A DNA stretch of 64,000 nt from a bacterium (GTDB lineage: Bacteria > Krumholzibacteriota > Krumholzibacteriia > JACNKJ01). Where the stretch lies: positions 62,001 to 126,000 of the forward strand of contig JAAEPZ010000538.1 of NCBI GenBank assembly GCA_024231955.1. Direction: 5' to 3'. Shown here piece by piece: positions 1-8,748 of this stretch. The notes beneath the pieces are model-generated. The model saw only the letters and a program-made list of their open reading frames with translations, was not told where the DNA came from and did not search any database. Within the stretch, counting starts at the first letter, position 1; the number at the start of each line of letters is the position of its first letter. A program made the translations under genes and the position numbers.

Positions 1-574
1 AGAACAGGATGATGAAGGGGACAATGGAACCGCCCGCACCCTTCTGCTTCTTGCTGAAGCGCGGTACGGATACCGCCCTGACCCCCTTGGCCAGGGGATC
101 ATTAGGCGCCACTGATTGCGCGACGCGCCCCATCACATAGCGGAAGCGCGCACTGGCCGGATCGCGCGGCAGTTGCTGCATCTCGCGGATAATGCGGGAA
201 CAGATGATGTCCGGCAGATCCCCTTCGAGACCGTAACCCACCTCCAGCCGTGACTTGCCCTCACTCGGGAAAACGGCAAAAAGCACACCTTTGGCCGTAT
301 CCGTATTGCCGAGCCCCCAGGCCTCATAAAGCCGATTGACGTAGTCGGACAGATCACCGTCCAGTTCGGGGAGAATGGCCACGACAAACTGGATGCCGGT
401 CCGTTGTTCGAAATCGTATAACTCGTCGGCCAGCGTCCGGGCCTCGGAGCGGTTGACCAGGCCGACACCGTCATGGAAATGGCGCGCCGGCGCAGCCGGC
501 ATTTTGGCCTGTACTGCGGGGGCAAAGCCGGCCAGAAGCAGTAAAAGCGTGATTGAGCGGATTAATGTTCGCAT
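1..574 (-). CDS. TPM-domain (YgcG-type) secreted protein, partial
   Basis: Open reading frame read on the complement from the ATG at 574 to the window edge, about 191 residues with no stop, so the C-terminus is missing. It opens with a signal peptide (MRTLIRSITLLLLLAGFAPA). A TPM domain follows, with GIQFVVAIL, a YVNRLYEAWGLG stretch and the hallmark GVLFAVFPSEGKSRLEVGYGLEG. TPM proteins of the YgcG family are exported and usually membrane-tethered; their molecular role is poorly defined, though some act in envelope or photosystem maintenance. The start codon directly follows the stop of lemA with no gap, the usual lemA-TPM gene pair. Near the edge the protein is basic (RFSKKQKGAGG) and turning hydrophobic, consistent with a C-terminal membrane segment outside the window. 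Confidence 0.88.
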   Translation of the reverse strand, partial: MRTLIRSITLLLLLAGFAPAVQAKMPAAPARHFHDGVGLVNRSEARTLADELYDFEQRTGIQFVVAILPELDGDLSDYVNRLYEAWGLGNTDTAKGVLFAVFPSEGKSRLEVGYGLEGDLPDIICSRIIREMQQLPRDPASARFRYVMGRVAQSVAPNDPLAKGVRAVSVPRFSKKQKGAGGSIVPFIILF

Positions 575-1174
575 TTAAAACTCCACCTGGGGCGCCTTCT
601 CGGACCCCTCTTCGGCCTCGAAGTATCCTGTCTTCTCAAAGCCGAGCATCCCCGCCAGCAGGTTGCCCGGGAAGCGGCGGATAGCCGTATTGTAGTCCCG
701 CGCCATGTCGTTGAACCGACGCCGCTCAACGGCGATCCTGTTCTCCGTGCCCTCGAGTTGCGCCTGCAGGTCCAGGAAATTCTGGTTGGCCTTGAGATCC
801 GGATAGCGCTCCATGACCACCATCAGACGACCGAGCGAGGCGCCCAGGGAGCCCTGCGCGGCCTGAAATTGCTGCATGAGCTCGGGGTTGTTGAGGGTTT
901 CCGGACTGATCTGGGCCTGCACCTGGGTGGCGCGCGCGCGTGCGCTGATCACGGCGTCCAGAGTCTCTTTCTCGTGGGCCGCATAGCCCTTGACCGTCGC
1001 GACCAGATTGGGGATCAGGTCGGCCCGTCGCTGATAGACGTTTTCGACGTTGCCCCATTGCCCCTCGACGGCCTCCTGCCGAGTGACGAATCCGTTGTAG
1101 GTGCCGCCGAACATCAGGGCGAAAACGGCGATCAGCCCTACGATCAATACCAACGCGATAATTCCCTTTTTCAT
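575..1174 (-). CDS. lemA: LemA family protein
   Basis: 199 residues, the normal LemA length. An N-terminal membrane segment (residues about 4-24) is followed by the family hallmark NVYQRRADLIPNLVATVKGY and the ISARARATQ helix, then a long helical bundle with the GTENRIAVERRRFNDMARDYN stretch split across about residues 145-165. LemA proteins are membrane-anchored helical proteins whose biochemical role is unsettled. The neighbouring TPM gene starts at the base after the stop, so the two are co-transcribed and probably translationally coupled. RBS-like AGGAG lies just upstream of the ATG at 1174. Confidence 0.95.
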   Translation of the reverse strand: MKKGIIALVLIVGLIAVFALMFGGTYNGFVTRQEAVEGQWGNVENVYQRRADLIPNLVATVKGYAAHEKETLDAVISARARATQVQAQISPETLNNPELMQQFQAAQGSLGASLGRLMVVMERYPDLKANQNFLDLQAQLEGTENRIAVERRRFNDMARDYNTAIRRFPGNLLAGMLGFEKTGYFEAEEGSEKAPQVEF

Positions 1175-1285
1175 GCATACTCCTGTCGGGTTGTAGTCGC
1201 ATAATTGAGGCGATCTACTTGCTGTCGGATAATCTATTCAGATTTGCGGTTTGGCAACCCTTTTTAACCACACCCGAAGGTATGG

Positions 1286-1326
1286 AAAAGCCGGACCTGA
1301 CCGCTCCACAAACGATCCGATCCGGC
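1286..1326 (-). terminator. Possible rho-independent terminator of the efflux operon
   Basis: On the complement, arms GCCGGATC and GGTCCGGC (8 pairs, one G-U) enclose a 21-nt loop and are followed by TTTT. It lies just after the stop of the RND gene. The loop is long, so the call is tentative. Confidence 0.4.
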
Positions 1327-1335
1327 AGGAAACGT

Positions 1336-4300
1336 CTACTTGCCGCCGTACTGCTGCCAGGTCTTCCCGATCCGGATCCGCATGCCGATGTCATCGACGA
1401 TGCCCACCAGCGCCGGGATCAGGAACAGCGTCAGTATCGTGGCGAAAGCCAGACCCCAGATCATGCTCACGGCCATCGGCACCATGATCCTGCTGGCGCC
1501 GGTGGTGGCGAAGGTGAGCGAGGAGAGGCCGACGATCGTCGTGACGGCGGTGAGCAGGATGGGTCGCATCCTGATCACACCCGAGCGGACTATGGAGAAC
1601 CAGCGTCCCACTCCGCGCTCCCGCGACTTGTTGATGAAGTCGACCATCACCAGCGAATTGTTCACCACCAGCCCCATCAGCGAGATGATTCCGACCATCG
1701 ACGGTATGGAGAAATCGTAGCCCATGACCAGAAGACCGATGGTGACGCCTATGAAGCTCAACGGCACAGTGAAGATTACGATCAGCGGCTGGATGATCGA
1801 ATTGAACTGCGTCGCCAGGATCATGAATATCGCCAGGAACGCGATCGGCAACAGCAGGAAGAGCGATGTGAACGTCTCCGCCGTGCGCTCGAATTCGCCG
1901 CCGAAGTGGAGGTGATAGCCGGGGTGATCGGAGGCGAATGTGGCCAGCTTCTCCTGCATGATGGTGTTCACCGCAGTGCTGGTCTGGCCATCTGCCAGCT
2001 CGGCCAGGACCTTATAGGAGCGCTCCTTCTCGTAGTGGCGAATCGCCGAGAAGTTGAGTCCCTCCTCGAACCCGGCGAGACCGGCGAGGGGGATCAGGTC
2101 GCCCTGGCGATTCTGCACCTTGAGCAGATTGAGAGTTTCGAGGTCGTCGCGATACGGCCTGGCAAGCTGGACTATCACCGGCAAGTCCTCGCCGGCATCG
2201 TTGGTGTACTGGGTGGCCTCGAAACCCTGGAAGGCCGAGTTGATGGTCGTGGCCACATCGAAGTTGCTGAGCCCCAGGGTCCGTGCGCGCGATTCGTCGA
2301 CCTCGATCCGGAACTCCTTGATTGAGCGATCGAAGTCGTCACGGATATCCACCACTCCGGGAATCGTCCCCAGTTCGGCCTTCACCAGCTCCCCCAACCC
2401 CTCCAGCACCTCGAAGCGGGGACCTAAAATCAGTATCTCCACGGGTGTGCCGGTCGGCGGCCCGTTGTCGGGCCGCTTCATCTGGAAATCGATGACGCCC
2501 GGCACACCGGCAATGAGAGGCCGCAGGATCGTCATGATGTCGAGGTCGGAGCGTTCGCGATCGGCGGCCGAAACCAGGTCGAGATTGAGCTCGGCCAGAT
2601 GCGATCCTCGGATGTACTCGTAGTTGCGGATCTGGTAACCGGCGTAGGAGACGATCCCCTTTAGTTCGACGTCGCTCACCTGATTCTTCACCAGCCGCTC
2701 CATCTCGAGCACGGAGGCGCTGGTCTCCTCAAGCGGCGTCCCCGGCGGCAATTCATACTGCAGGACGATCTGATCGAAATCCTCGTCGGGAAACATCTTC
2801 TTGGGCAGCATGCCCACCAGTCTGACGCTGAATGCCGCCATGATGAGTACGAGCAGGAGAGCGAGGTAGCGGTAGCGGAGCACGAAGAGCAGGTTCTTGC
2901 GGTAGAACCCCTGCATGCGGGCCATCACCGGATTGCGTTTGGCGCGGAAGCCGCCTTTGACGCCGGCGATGCCTCCGTTGCCTCCGGTGCGGGTGACGGG
3001 ATGCTTTGCCGCAACGGGCAATGCTTCGGGAGTACTACTCTTCGACCGGCCGAAGCGTCGGCGGATTGCCGCGCTGAATTCGTTCAATTCGTATGAGTGA
3101 CTGGGAAGGATGAAGATAGCCTCGACCAGACTCGCCAGCAGCGCGAAGGCCACGGTCTTGGGGATGGCGCTGATGAACTTGCCGACCATGCCCGTCATGA
3201 ACAACAGCGGCAGGAAACCCGCCACCGTGGTGAGCACGGCGGAGGTTACCGGACCGATGACCTCGCGCGAGCCGCGGATGGCCGCCTCGCGGGGCGGTAC
3301 GCCCAGTTCGATGTAACGCTGGATATTGTCCACCACGACAATGGCATCATCGACCACCATCCCCAGCGCCATGATCAGGGCGAAGAGGGTGAGCATGTTG
3401 ATGCTCATCCCCGCCATGCTCATGAACAGAAACCCCGTGAGAAATGTGAACGGGATACCGATGAGAACCAGCAGCGAGTTGGTCCAGCCGAGGAAGAAGA
3501 ACAGCACCAGCCCGACGAGGATGGCCGTGACCCAGGCGTTGTTGGTCATGATCCCGAGCCGCTCTTCGATCAGCTCGGATGTGTCCAGACGGATCTCCAG
3601 GTTCACCGGAATCGGCAGGGTTTCGTTGTAGCGGGCCAGGATTTGCCGCACCTCCTGCATGATCGTGATCGCGTTGCCCCGCGCGTTCTTGTAGATGATC
3701 ATGTTGCCGGCGCGCTCACCGTTGAGCCTGTTGACCGAACTGGCCTCCGCGGACTGGAAGCTGATCCCGGCCACCTGACCGAGCCGCAGTTCGCTGTTGT
3801 TGCGGCCCGTGCGGATCACGGTGTTGCGGATCCCCTCCAGATCCCGGTACTTGCCCAGCACGCGCAGCGAGTATTCACTCGGGCCCAACTCGGCTTTCCC
3901 GCCTGGCAGATCCACATTGCGGTTGCCCAGCGCGCCGATGATCTCGCCCAGAGAGATGCGGTGGTGGTTGAGCAGTGCGGGATCCACATCGATGTGCACC
4001 TCGGTTTCGGCCAACCCGTCTATCTCCACCTTCTTCACACCCTCGATGAGGAGGAACTCCTTCTTGATGTCCTCCGCCACCTTGAGAATCATCCCCTCCT
4101 CCATGTCGCCGCCAAGCGCCACGAAGCAGATCGGTGAGGCCAGGGATGCATCGAGTTCGAGGAAGATCGGATCCTCGGCCCCCTCCGGGAAATCGTTGAT
4201 GTTGTTCACCGAGGACTGCAGGTCGAGGATGAACTTGTCGATGTCGGTGCCGTCCTCGATATAGAGCGTCACCACACCCGACGATTCCTGGGCGCGGCTC

Positions 4301-4542
4301 TCCATCTCGTCGAGTCCGTCCAGCTCCTCGATCGCCTCCTCGATCTTGTTGACCACCTGCTGCTCCACCTCCAGCGATGACGCGCCGGGGTAGGGGACGA
4401 TCACGTAGGCCTGGTTCAGGTGTGCGTTGGGGAAGAACTCCCGGGGCATGTTGGAATAGAAATTGAGCCCGAGGATGACCAGAATGATGAAAATCATATT
4501 GATCAGGATCTTCCGGTTCACCGAGAAAGTCGGGATATCCAT
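1336..4542 (-). CDS. RND-family efflux transporter permease subunit
   Basis: 1068 residues, usual for the AcrB/MdtB-type inner-membrane RND pump. An N-terminal transmembrane helix (about 11-30) is followed by the first porter domain (IVPYPGASSLEVEQQVVNKI), then membrane helices with the proton-relay pair D398-D399 in GMVVDDAIVVVDN. A basic, glycine-rich cytoplasmic loop (about residues 495-555) precedes the second half, which repeats the fold and ends with helices carrying MGLVVNNSLVMVDF. Position 940 of AcrB (Lys) corresponds to Asn here, as in many non-proteobacterial members. The pump works with the adaptor and TolC-like genes immediately upstream. A GGAG lies 6 nt before the ATG. The substrate cannot be told from sequence; a regulator of the PadR type hints at toxic phenolics or drugs. 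Confidence 0.95.
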   Translation of the reverse strand: MDIPTFSVNRKILINMIFIILVILGLNFYSNMPREFFPNAHLNQAYVIVPYPGASSLEVEQQVVNKIEEAIEELDGLDEMESRAQESSGVVTLYIEDGTDIDKFILDLQSSVNNINDFPEGAEDPIFLELDASLASPICFVALGGDMEEGMILKVAEDIKKEFLLIEGVKKVEIDGLAETEVHIDVDPALLNHHRISLGEIIGALGNRNVDLPGGKAELGPSEYSLRVLGKYRDLEGIRNTVIRTGRNNSELRLGQVAGISFQSAEASSVNRLNGERAGNMIIYKNARGNAITIMQEVRQILARYNETLPIPVNLEIRLDTSELIEERLGIMTNNAWVTAILVGLVLFFFLGWTNSLLVLIGIPFTFLTGFLFMSMAGMSINMLTLFALIMALGMVVDDAIVVVDNIQRYIELGVPPREAAIRGSREVIGPVTSAVLTTVAGFLPLLFMTGMVGKFISAIPKTVAFALLASLVEAIFILPSHSYELNEFSAAIRRRFGRSKSSTPEALPVAAKHPVTRTGGNGGIAGVKGGFRAKRNPVMARMQGFYRKNLLFVLRYRYLALLLVLIMAAFSVRLVGMLPKKMFPDEDFDQIVLQYELPPGTPLEETSASVLEMERLVKNQVSDVELKGIVSYAGYQIRNYEYIRGSHLAELNLDLVSAADRERSDLDIMTILRPLIAGVPGVIDFQMKRPDNGPPTGTPVEILILGPRFEVLEGLGELVKAELGTIPGVVDIRDDFDRSIKEFRIEVDESRARTLGLSNFDVATTINSAFQGFEATQYTNDAGEDLPVIVQLARPYRDDLETLNLLKVQNRQGDLIPLAGLAGFEEGLNFSAIRHYEKERSYKVLAELADGQTSTAVNTIMQEKLATFASDHPGYHLHFGGEFERTAETFTSLFLLLPIAFLAIFMILATQFNSIIQPLIVIFTVPLSFIGVTIGLLVMGYDFSIPSMVGIISLMGLVVNNSLVMVDFINKSRERGVGRWFSIVRSGVIRMRPILLTAVTTIVGLSSLTFATTGASRIMVPMAVSMIWGLAFATILTLFLIPALVGIVDDIGMRIRIGKTWQQYGGK

Positions 4543-4560
4543 GCTAACTCCGTTCTCTCG

Positions 4561-5685
4561 TTAATCGAGATCGCTCGGGTTCTTGATATCGACCTGCATG
4601 CTGTCGCGCACGCTGAACTGCCCTTTGACTATCAGGTTGTCGCCCGCCTCCAGTCCGCTCTCCACGATGTAGTCGTCGCCGGAGCGGGGGCCGAGTTTCA
4701 CCTTGCGCCGCAAAGCCATATTCTCTTTGACGACGTAGACGAACGCCTGCCCGTATTGATCGACGATGGCTGCGACGGGTGTGGTGATCACCCCCGCCTG
4801 GCTGGAGAGCCGTATCTCGCCCCGGGCGGCCATGCCCGAAAGGATCCGTCCGCCGGGATTGACCACCTCCACCTCGATCGAGTAGCTGCGGGTGGCGGCA
4901 TCGCTGCGCACACCGACGGAGCGAACACGGCCCCGGAAGGTCTCCTCCTGAAGAGCCGGTATGTTGACGTTGACCTCCATCCCCTCACGCACCTGCACGG
5001 CGTCGCGCTCCGACAAACTGCTGCGGATTATGATCGAACCCAGGTCGATCACGCCGGTCAGAGGCTGCCCCGGTCCCACCTGCTCGCCGACCTCAACTTC
5101 ACGCGAGGTGATCCGACCTGCGAAAGGCGCCCGGATTTCGCAATCCTCCAGCTGAAGTTCGGCCATGGCCAGAGCTGCCCGGGCGGAGAGCAACCCGCTT
5201 GCCGCCTGTTTGGACGCCAGTTCGATCCCCTCGAACTCCGCATCGCTGATCCGTTCACGCGCTTTCAGCTGACGACCCCGCTCCAGTTCCCGGCCCGCAT
5301 GCTCATGAACGGCTTCGGCCGCGAGCACACCGGCGCGGGCCCGGTCCGCCCCGGCCTGGTGGAGGCGCGGGTCGATCCGGAGGATCAGGTCACCTGCCGC
5401 CACCACATCGCCGACCAGTTGCGGGAAGTGATCCACGGTGCCGCCGACCTTGGCGCTGATATCCACCTCGCGCGCCGCCTCGGTGCTGCCGGTGAGATCC
5501 ACTTTGAGATCGAACGTAACGGGCGCGACGATATGCGTGACAACGGGTGTGACGATGTTGCTCTCGGCCTCGACGGCCTCGGGAACCTTGCGTCGACCGC
5601 AGCCGGCCGCCACGAGCAGAGCAAGCATGGTCAGGATGACGAAGCCTAGACGGACTCCGGTTCTGTGTTGATGTATCCGGTTCAT
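4561..5685 (-). CDS. RND efflux periplasmic adaptor (HlyD/MFP family) lipoprotein
   Basis: 374 residues. The N-terminus is a lipoprotein signal (LALLVAAGC), so the mature protein should be lipid-anchored. The biotinyl-lipoyl-like half-motifs (VGGTVDHFPQLVGDVVAAGD and IRAPFAGRITSREVEVGEQV) flank an alpha-helical hairpin at about residues 110-165, followed by beta-barrel and membrane-proximal domains. Adaptors of this family bridge the RND pump and the TolC-like channel. The ATG overlaps the stop of the upstream tolC-like gene (ATGA), indicating translational coupling. The RND gene starts 18 nt after its stop. Confidence 0.95.
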   Translation of the reverse strand: MNRIHQHRTGVRLGFVILTMLALLVAAGCGRRKVPEAVEAESNIVTPVVTHIVAPVTFDLKVDLTGSTEAAREVDISAKVGGTVDHFPQLVGDVVAAGDLILRIDPRLHQAGADRARAGVLAAEAVHEHAGRELERGRQLKARERISDAEFEGIELASKQAASGLLSARAALAMAELQLEDCEIRAPFAGRITSREVEVGEQVGPGQPLTGVIDLGSIIIRSSLSERDAVQVREGMEVNVNIPALQEETFRGRVRSVGVRSDAATRSYSIEVEVVNPGGRILSGMAARGEIRLSSQAGVITTPVAAIVDQYGQAFVYVVKENMALRRKVKLGPRSGDDYIVESGLEAGDNLIVKGQFSVRDSMQVDIKNPSDLD

Positions 5686-7073
5686 CTCTCCACTCCCCTG
5701 CGATCGAGATTGGGTTTGTCATCACCCAGCAGGCACTCCAGCGAGGCCAGGGCGATGTAGTAGTTATACCTGGAGCTCACGGTCCGGGCGCGTGCGGCGG
5801 TCAGCGCCGTCTGCACATCCACCAGATCAAACTCGGTGATGTGGCCCAACTCGCGGCGATCACTCATCAGGTCGAAGCTCTCCTGGGCCTGCTCTTCGGC
5901 GTATTGGTGGTGCCGCAGGCTCTCTTCACACAGCTGTACCTCATGCCAGGCGGAGAACACGCCGAGGCGGAGATCCTCCAGCGCGCTGTCGGTGGTGAGG
6001 TCGCTCCGGCGCTTTTCGGCCGCGCGTTGCCTGTATTTAGCCAACCCGGACCCGAGATCGAAGAGCGGAATCCGCACCAGGGCGGTCGCACTCCAGGATT
6101 CATAGTCGTCCAGAGCCAGGGTGTCGTTCTCGCGCCAACCATACTTGAACTGGAAATGGAGCGAGGGGATGAGACCGGAAAACGCCATCGACTTGCCGGC
6201 GGCGCTGATCTCTTTGCCGGCGCGCAGAGCGCGGGCGCCGGGGCTGTTGCCGATCACCCTTGCCGCGAGGGCCTCGGCGCCGAGTTCGTAGAGTACCCGG
6301 CCCCGCCCGGTGTGATCATCCCCGACCACGATCTCGAGCGGTGTGCGCAGATCCTGTCCCAGCAGACGGTTCAGCGCCATCTCGGCCAGGAGGGCGCCGT
6401 TGCGGGCGGCGATGAGCCGGCTGCGGGCATCGGCGAGGGCGACATCCCATTGCAGGCTTTCGGCGCGGTTGATCTGACCCAGTTCGGTCCTGTCGCGGGC
6501 AAGCAGAAGACGATTCTCGGCCGATATCGCACCCTCCTCGGCGACCTGCACCAGCTCGCGCGCGGCGAGAAGCCGGAAGGCGGCGCTGCGCAGATTGAGT
6601 ATCAGTTGATCGCGATCAACCGCCAGACCCTGGCGACTGGCCTCCTCGGCGGCCACGGCCATCCTCCTTCCGCCGAGCAGGTGGAGATTGAGCGGGAACT
6701 CCTGATCCACCGTCAGACTCGTGCGGTAGGTGTCCCTATAGAGGAATGGATCCATCTCGATGCCGGAGATGCCCATGTTCTCGAACAGACGGGCCATGCC
6801 GGTCATGGCCTGATTGCTCTGCTCAAGAGTCTTGTCGTCGACGCGGGTCACCGAGCTGCTGATGGCGCCCTGGGGGAGGAATGCGATGTAACTGCCGCGC
6901 TTCGCCCAGGTGCTGGCGGCCAGATCGGCGCGTGCGGCTCTGAGATCGAGATTCCGCTTAAGGCCCATGGTCACCAGCTCATCCAGATCCAGACGAATCG
7001 GTTCGGGGCCGTCAGCCAGTGCCGTACCGATCAGACTCAATGTGATCAGCAATGTAAGCAGGGTGGCTCTCAT
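5682..7073 (-). CDS. TolC-family outer membrane efflux protein
   Basis: 463 residues from the ATG at 7073, chosen over the in-frame ATG at 7088 because GGAG lies 5 nt before it and because it overlaps the padR stop as ATGA. A signal peptide (MRATLLTLLITLSLIGTALA) is followed by two outer-membrane-efflux repeats with long coiled helices; each repeat has the usual LDLDELVTMGLKRNLDLRAA-like start and an ARD-TELGQ or SDRRELGHITEFD turn. It should form the outer-membrane exit duct for the RND pump in this operon. Confidence 0.93.
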   Translation of the reverse strand: MRATLLTLLITLSLIGTALADGPEPIRLDLDELVTMGLKRNLDLRAARADLAASTWAKRGSYIAFLPQGAISSSVTRVDDKTLEQSNQAMTGMARLFENMGISGIEMDPFLYRDTYRTSLTVDQEFPLNLHLLGGRRMAVAAEEASRQGLAVDRDQLILNLRSAAFRLLAARELVQVAEEGAISAENRLLLARDRTELGQINRAESLQWDVALADARSRLIAARNGALLAEMALNRLLGQDLRTPLEIVVGDDHTGRGRVLYELGAEALAARVIGNSPGARALRAGKEISAAGKSMAFSGLIPSLHFQFKYGWRENDTLALDDYESWSATALVRIPLFDLGSGLAKYRQRAAEKRRSDLTTDSALEDLRLGVFSAWHEVQLCEESLRHHQYAEEQAQESFDLMSDRRELGHITEFDLVDVQTALTAARARTVSSRYNYYIALASLECLLGDDKPNLDRRGVER

Positions 7074-7648
7074 TTTTTCTCCAAACATTTTCTGAGTACT
7101 CCTTCCGGCCAGGTTGCCACTGCCGTTATTCTGGCCTCGAGGCGATCCAGCCAGGCCAGTTCCATCTCAATCAGGCTGAGGTAGTAGTCGAAGATGAAGT
7201 CGATGTTCTCCGGGATATAGTCGCTTACCATGGTCTCTTCGCGTTGGCTGGCCATGTCGATATCCAGTGAGAGCAGGATCTTGCGCCGCTCGCGGAGATA
7301 GGCGAGAAGACTGTCCTTATCGAGCAGATAGCAGAATCCTATGCCGATCAGCAGGTCGAACACCTGCCTGGAGGGGTGGGTGATAGCCTCCCGCATCAGG
7401 CTCTGAAAGAGATCCCTCCCTTTGGGAGTGACGCTGTAGACCGTCCGATCCGGATGGGAGGTGCCGGATTCCAGACGGGCCTGAACCATCTGCTTGGCCT
7501 CAAGTCTGGTCAAGCCCTTGTAGATGCCGGGAGAGGACACGTTGGCCCAGTCGGCGAAATTGCGCTTGTTGATCTCCTGTCGGATATCATAGCCGTGACG
7601 GTCCTTCTCGATGAGCAGTCCCAGTATGACCAGATCTACTTTGGACAC
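7070..7648 (-). CDS. PadR-family transcriptional regulator
   Basis: 192 residues starting with GTG at 7648; GGAGGGATTAC directly precedes it. The N-terminal winged helix shows the PadR signature: VILGLLIEKDRHGYDIRQEI, SPGIYKGLTRLEAKQMV and PDRTVYSVTPKGRDLF. The C-terminal half is a helical dimerisation domain. PadR repressors commonly regulate divergent or downstream efflux genes and are released by small aromatic ligands. As first gene of padR-tolC-adaptor-RND with overlapping stops and starts, it probably autoregulates the operon through the promoter at 7750-7778. Confidence 0.92.
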   Translation of the reverse strand: MSKVDLVILGLLIEKDRHGYDIRQEINKRNFADWANVSSPGIYKGLTRLEAKQMVQARLESGTSHPDRTVYSVTPKGRDLFQSLMREAITHPSRQVFDLLIGIGFCYLLDKDSLLAYLRERRKILLSLDIDMASQREETMVSDYIPENIDFIFDYYLSLIEMELAWLDRLEARITAVATWPEGVLRKCLEKK

Positions 7649-7749
7649 GTAATCCCTCCGCTGGTGGGCCGAGTCGGAAATCCGGATCAGGATTGCCGGA
7701 TCTCGATCGGATTGAACATTCCGCCGGAGCGGGTGATCGTAATGGGATA

Positions 7750-7778
7750 ATGGTAGTAATTAACCGCTCAATAGTCAA
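7750..7778 (-). promoter_or_regulatory. Candidate sigma70-type promoter of the padR efflux operon
   Basis: On the complement TTGACT (7778-7773) and TACCAT (7755-7750) are separated by 17 bases, about 100 bases upstream of the padR GTG. The inverted elements TAGT and ACTA around 7773-7787 could be a repressor site. Confidence 0.45.
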
Positions 7779-7787
7779 CGGTATACT
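7760..7787 (+). promoter_or_regulatory. Candidate promoter of the PP2C gene, overlapping the padR promoter
   Basis: TTAACC (7760-7765), a 16-base spacer and TATACT (7782-7787) point toward the PP2C phosphatase. The element overlaps the minus-strand padR promoter, so one bound regulator could control both directions. Confidence 0.4.
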
Positions 7788-7977
7788 AGTAGCTTGTTGC
7801 CTAGGGGGTGTTGTGAACCACTGTGGGAAGTCTTACGAAATTGAAGGAAAGGGACGAAAAAGAACCTACCGGATGGTCAAATGAAGTGCTAGATTGATCA
7901 ATCTCCGGGCTACAAGAGCAGCACTTTTAACTTATCTGGAATATCTGGCGGATGTTCGGTCTTCTCAGGGTGTAACA

Positions 7978-8733
7978 ATGATTAGTATTCATGCATCGTC
8001 TCATATTGGAAACTTGCGTTCGAAGAATGAGGATGCCCTGACAGTCGAACCCACACCGGCCGGCCGCGAGGAGTCGCACGGGCAGCTGTTGCTCGTGGCG
8101 GATGGCATAGGGGGACACGCCGCCGGTGATATAGCCAGCAACCTGGCCATCAAGTACACGCGCGACTACTATTACAAGTCCGATCTGAACCCCAACGAGG
8201 ATCCGGGGATGAACCTGCGGCGGGCGTTCCGCTTCGCCAGCGACAGTATCGTTCACGATGCGAGCAAGAATATCCACCACTTCGGTATGGGCACCACGTG
8301 TAGCGGTGTCGTGATCCGCGGCGACCAGTTCTGGTACTGCCACGTCGGCGACAGTCGGATCTACCGCTATCGCGGCGGGCAGCTGTCCCGGTTGACTCGC
8401 GATCACACGCTCGTGAATATCATGTTGGAAAGTGGGGAGATCAATAAGCAGGAGGCGGCCAAACTTCAATGTAAACACATCCTCACCTATGCCATGGGCA
8501 AGGAGGAGAAGTTTGAGCTGGATTTCAACGACCACCCCTTTCCATTTTTGGAGGGTGACAGGATATTGATCAGCAGTGATGGGCTGCACAGTGTCGTCCG
8601 CAACGATGTGATCGCTTCGATCCTGCAGGTGCAGGATGATCAGGAAGCCGTCGATGCTCTGGTGGCGGAAGCTCTGGCCGAAGGCGGTCCGGACAATATC
8701 TCCATCATCATCGCCACCAGGCATAACCAGTAA
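7978..8733 (+). CDS. PP2C-family serine/threonine protein phosphatase
   Basis: 251 residues from ATG at 7978; an upstream in-frame TTG at 7894 would add 28 unconserved residues. Family metal-binding motifs are all present: NLRSKNEDAL near the N-terminus, LLLVADGIGGHAAGD (metal Asp), HVGDSRIYRYRGGQLSRLT, ISSDGLHSVV and a C-terminal GGPDNISIIIA. Bacterial PP2C enzymes remove phosphate from Ser/Thr and often antagonise a Hanks-type kinase. No kinase is present in this window. It is soluble, with no signal peptide or membrane segment. Confidence 0.94.
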   Translation: MISIHASSHIGNLRSKNEDALTVEPTPAGREESHGQLLLVADGIGGHAAGDIASNLAIKYTRDYYYKSDLNPNEDPGMNLRRAFRFASDSIVHDASKNIHHFGMGTTCSGVVIRGDQFWYCHVGDSRIYRYRGGQLSRLTRDHTLVNIMLESGEINKQEAAKLQCKHILTYAMGKEEKFELDFNDHPFPFLEGDRILISSDGLHSVVRNDVIASILQVQDDQEAVDALVAEALAEGGPDNISIIIATRHNQ

Positions 8734-8748
8734 CACCGGGATGTGACC

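Larger units (their letters stand above)
7649..7977. other. Divergent intergenic region between padR and the PP2C gene
   Basis: 329 bases without a convincing gene. It holds overlapping candidate promoters for both strands near 7750-7787. The part nearest the PP2C gene (7790-7977) is more AT-rich than the coding flanks and contains in-frame TTG codons upstream of the PP2C start that I did not accept as starts. Confidence 0.6.

Noticed and set aside
1219..2325. Long plus-strand ORF across the RND gene
   Set aside because: It is antisense to a fully recognised RND transporter and has a random Asp/His/Arg-rich composition typical of GC-rich shadows.
7693..7884. A 63-residue ORF between padR and the PP2C gene
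   Set aside because: Sequence looks random, it overlaps candidate promoters and has no ribosome-binding site.
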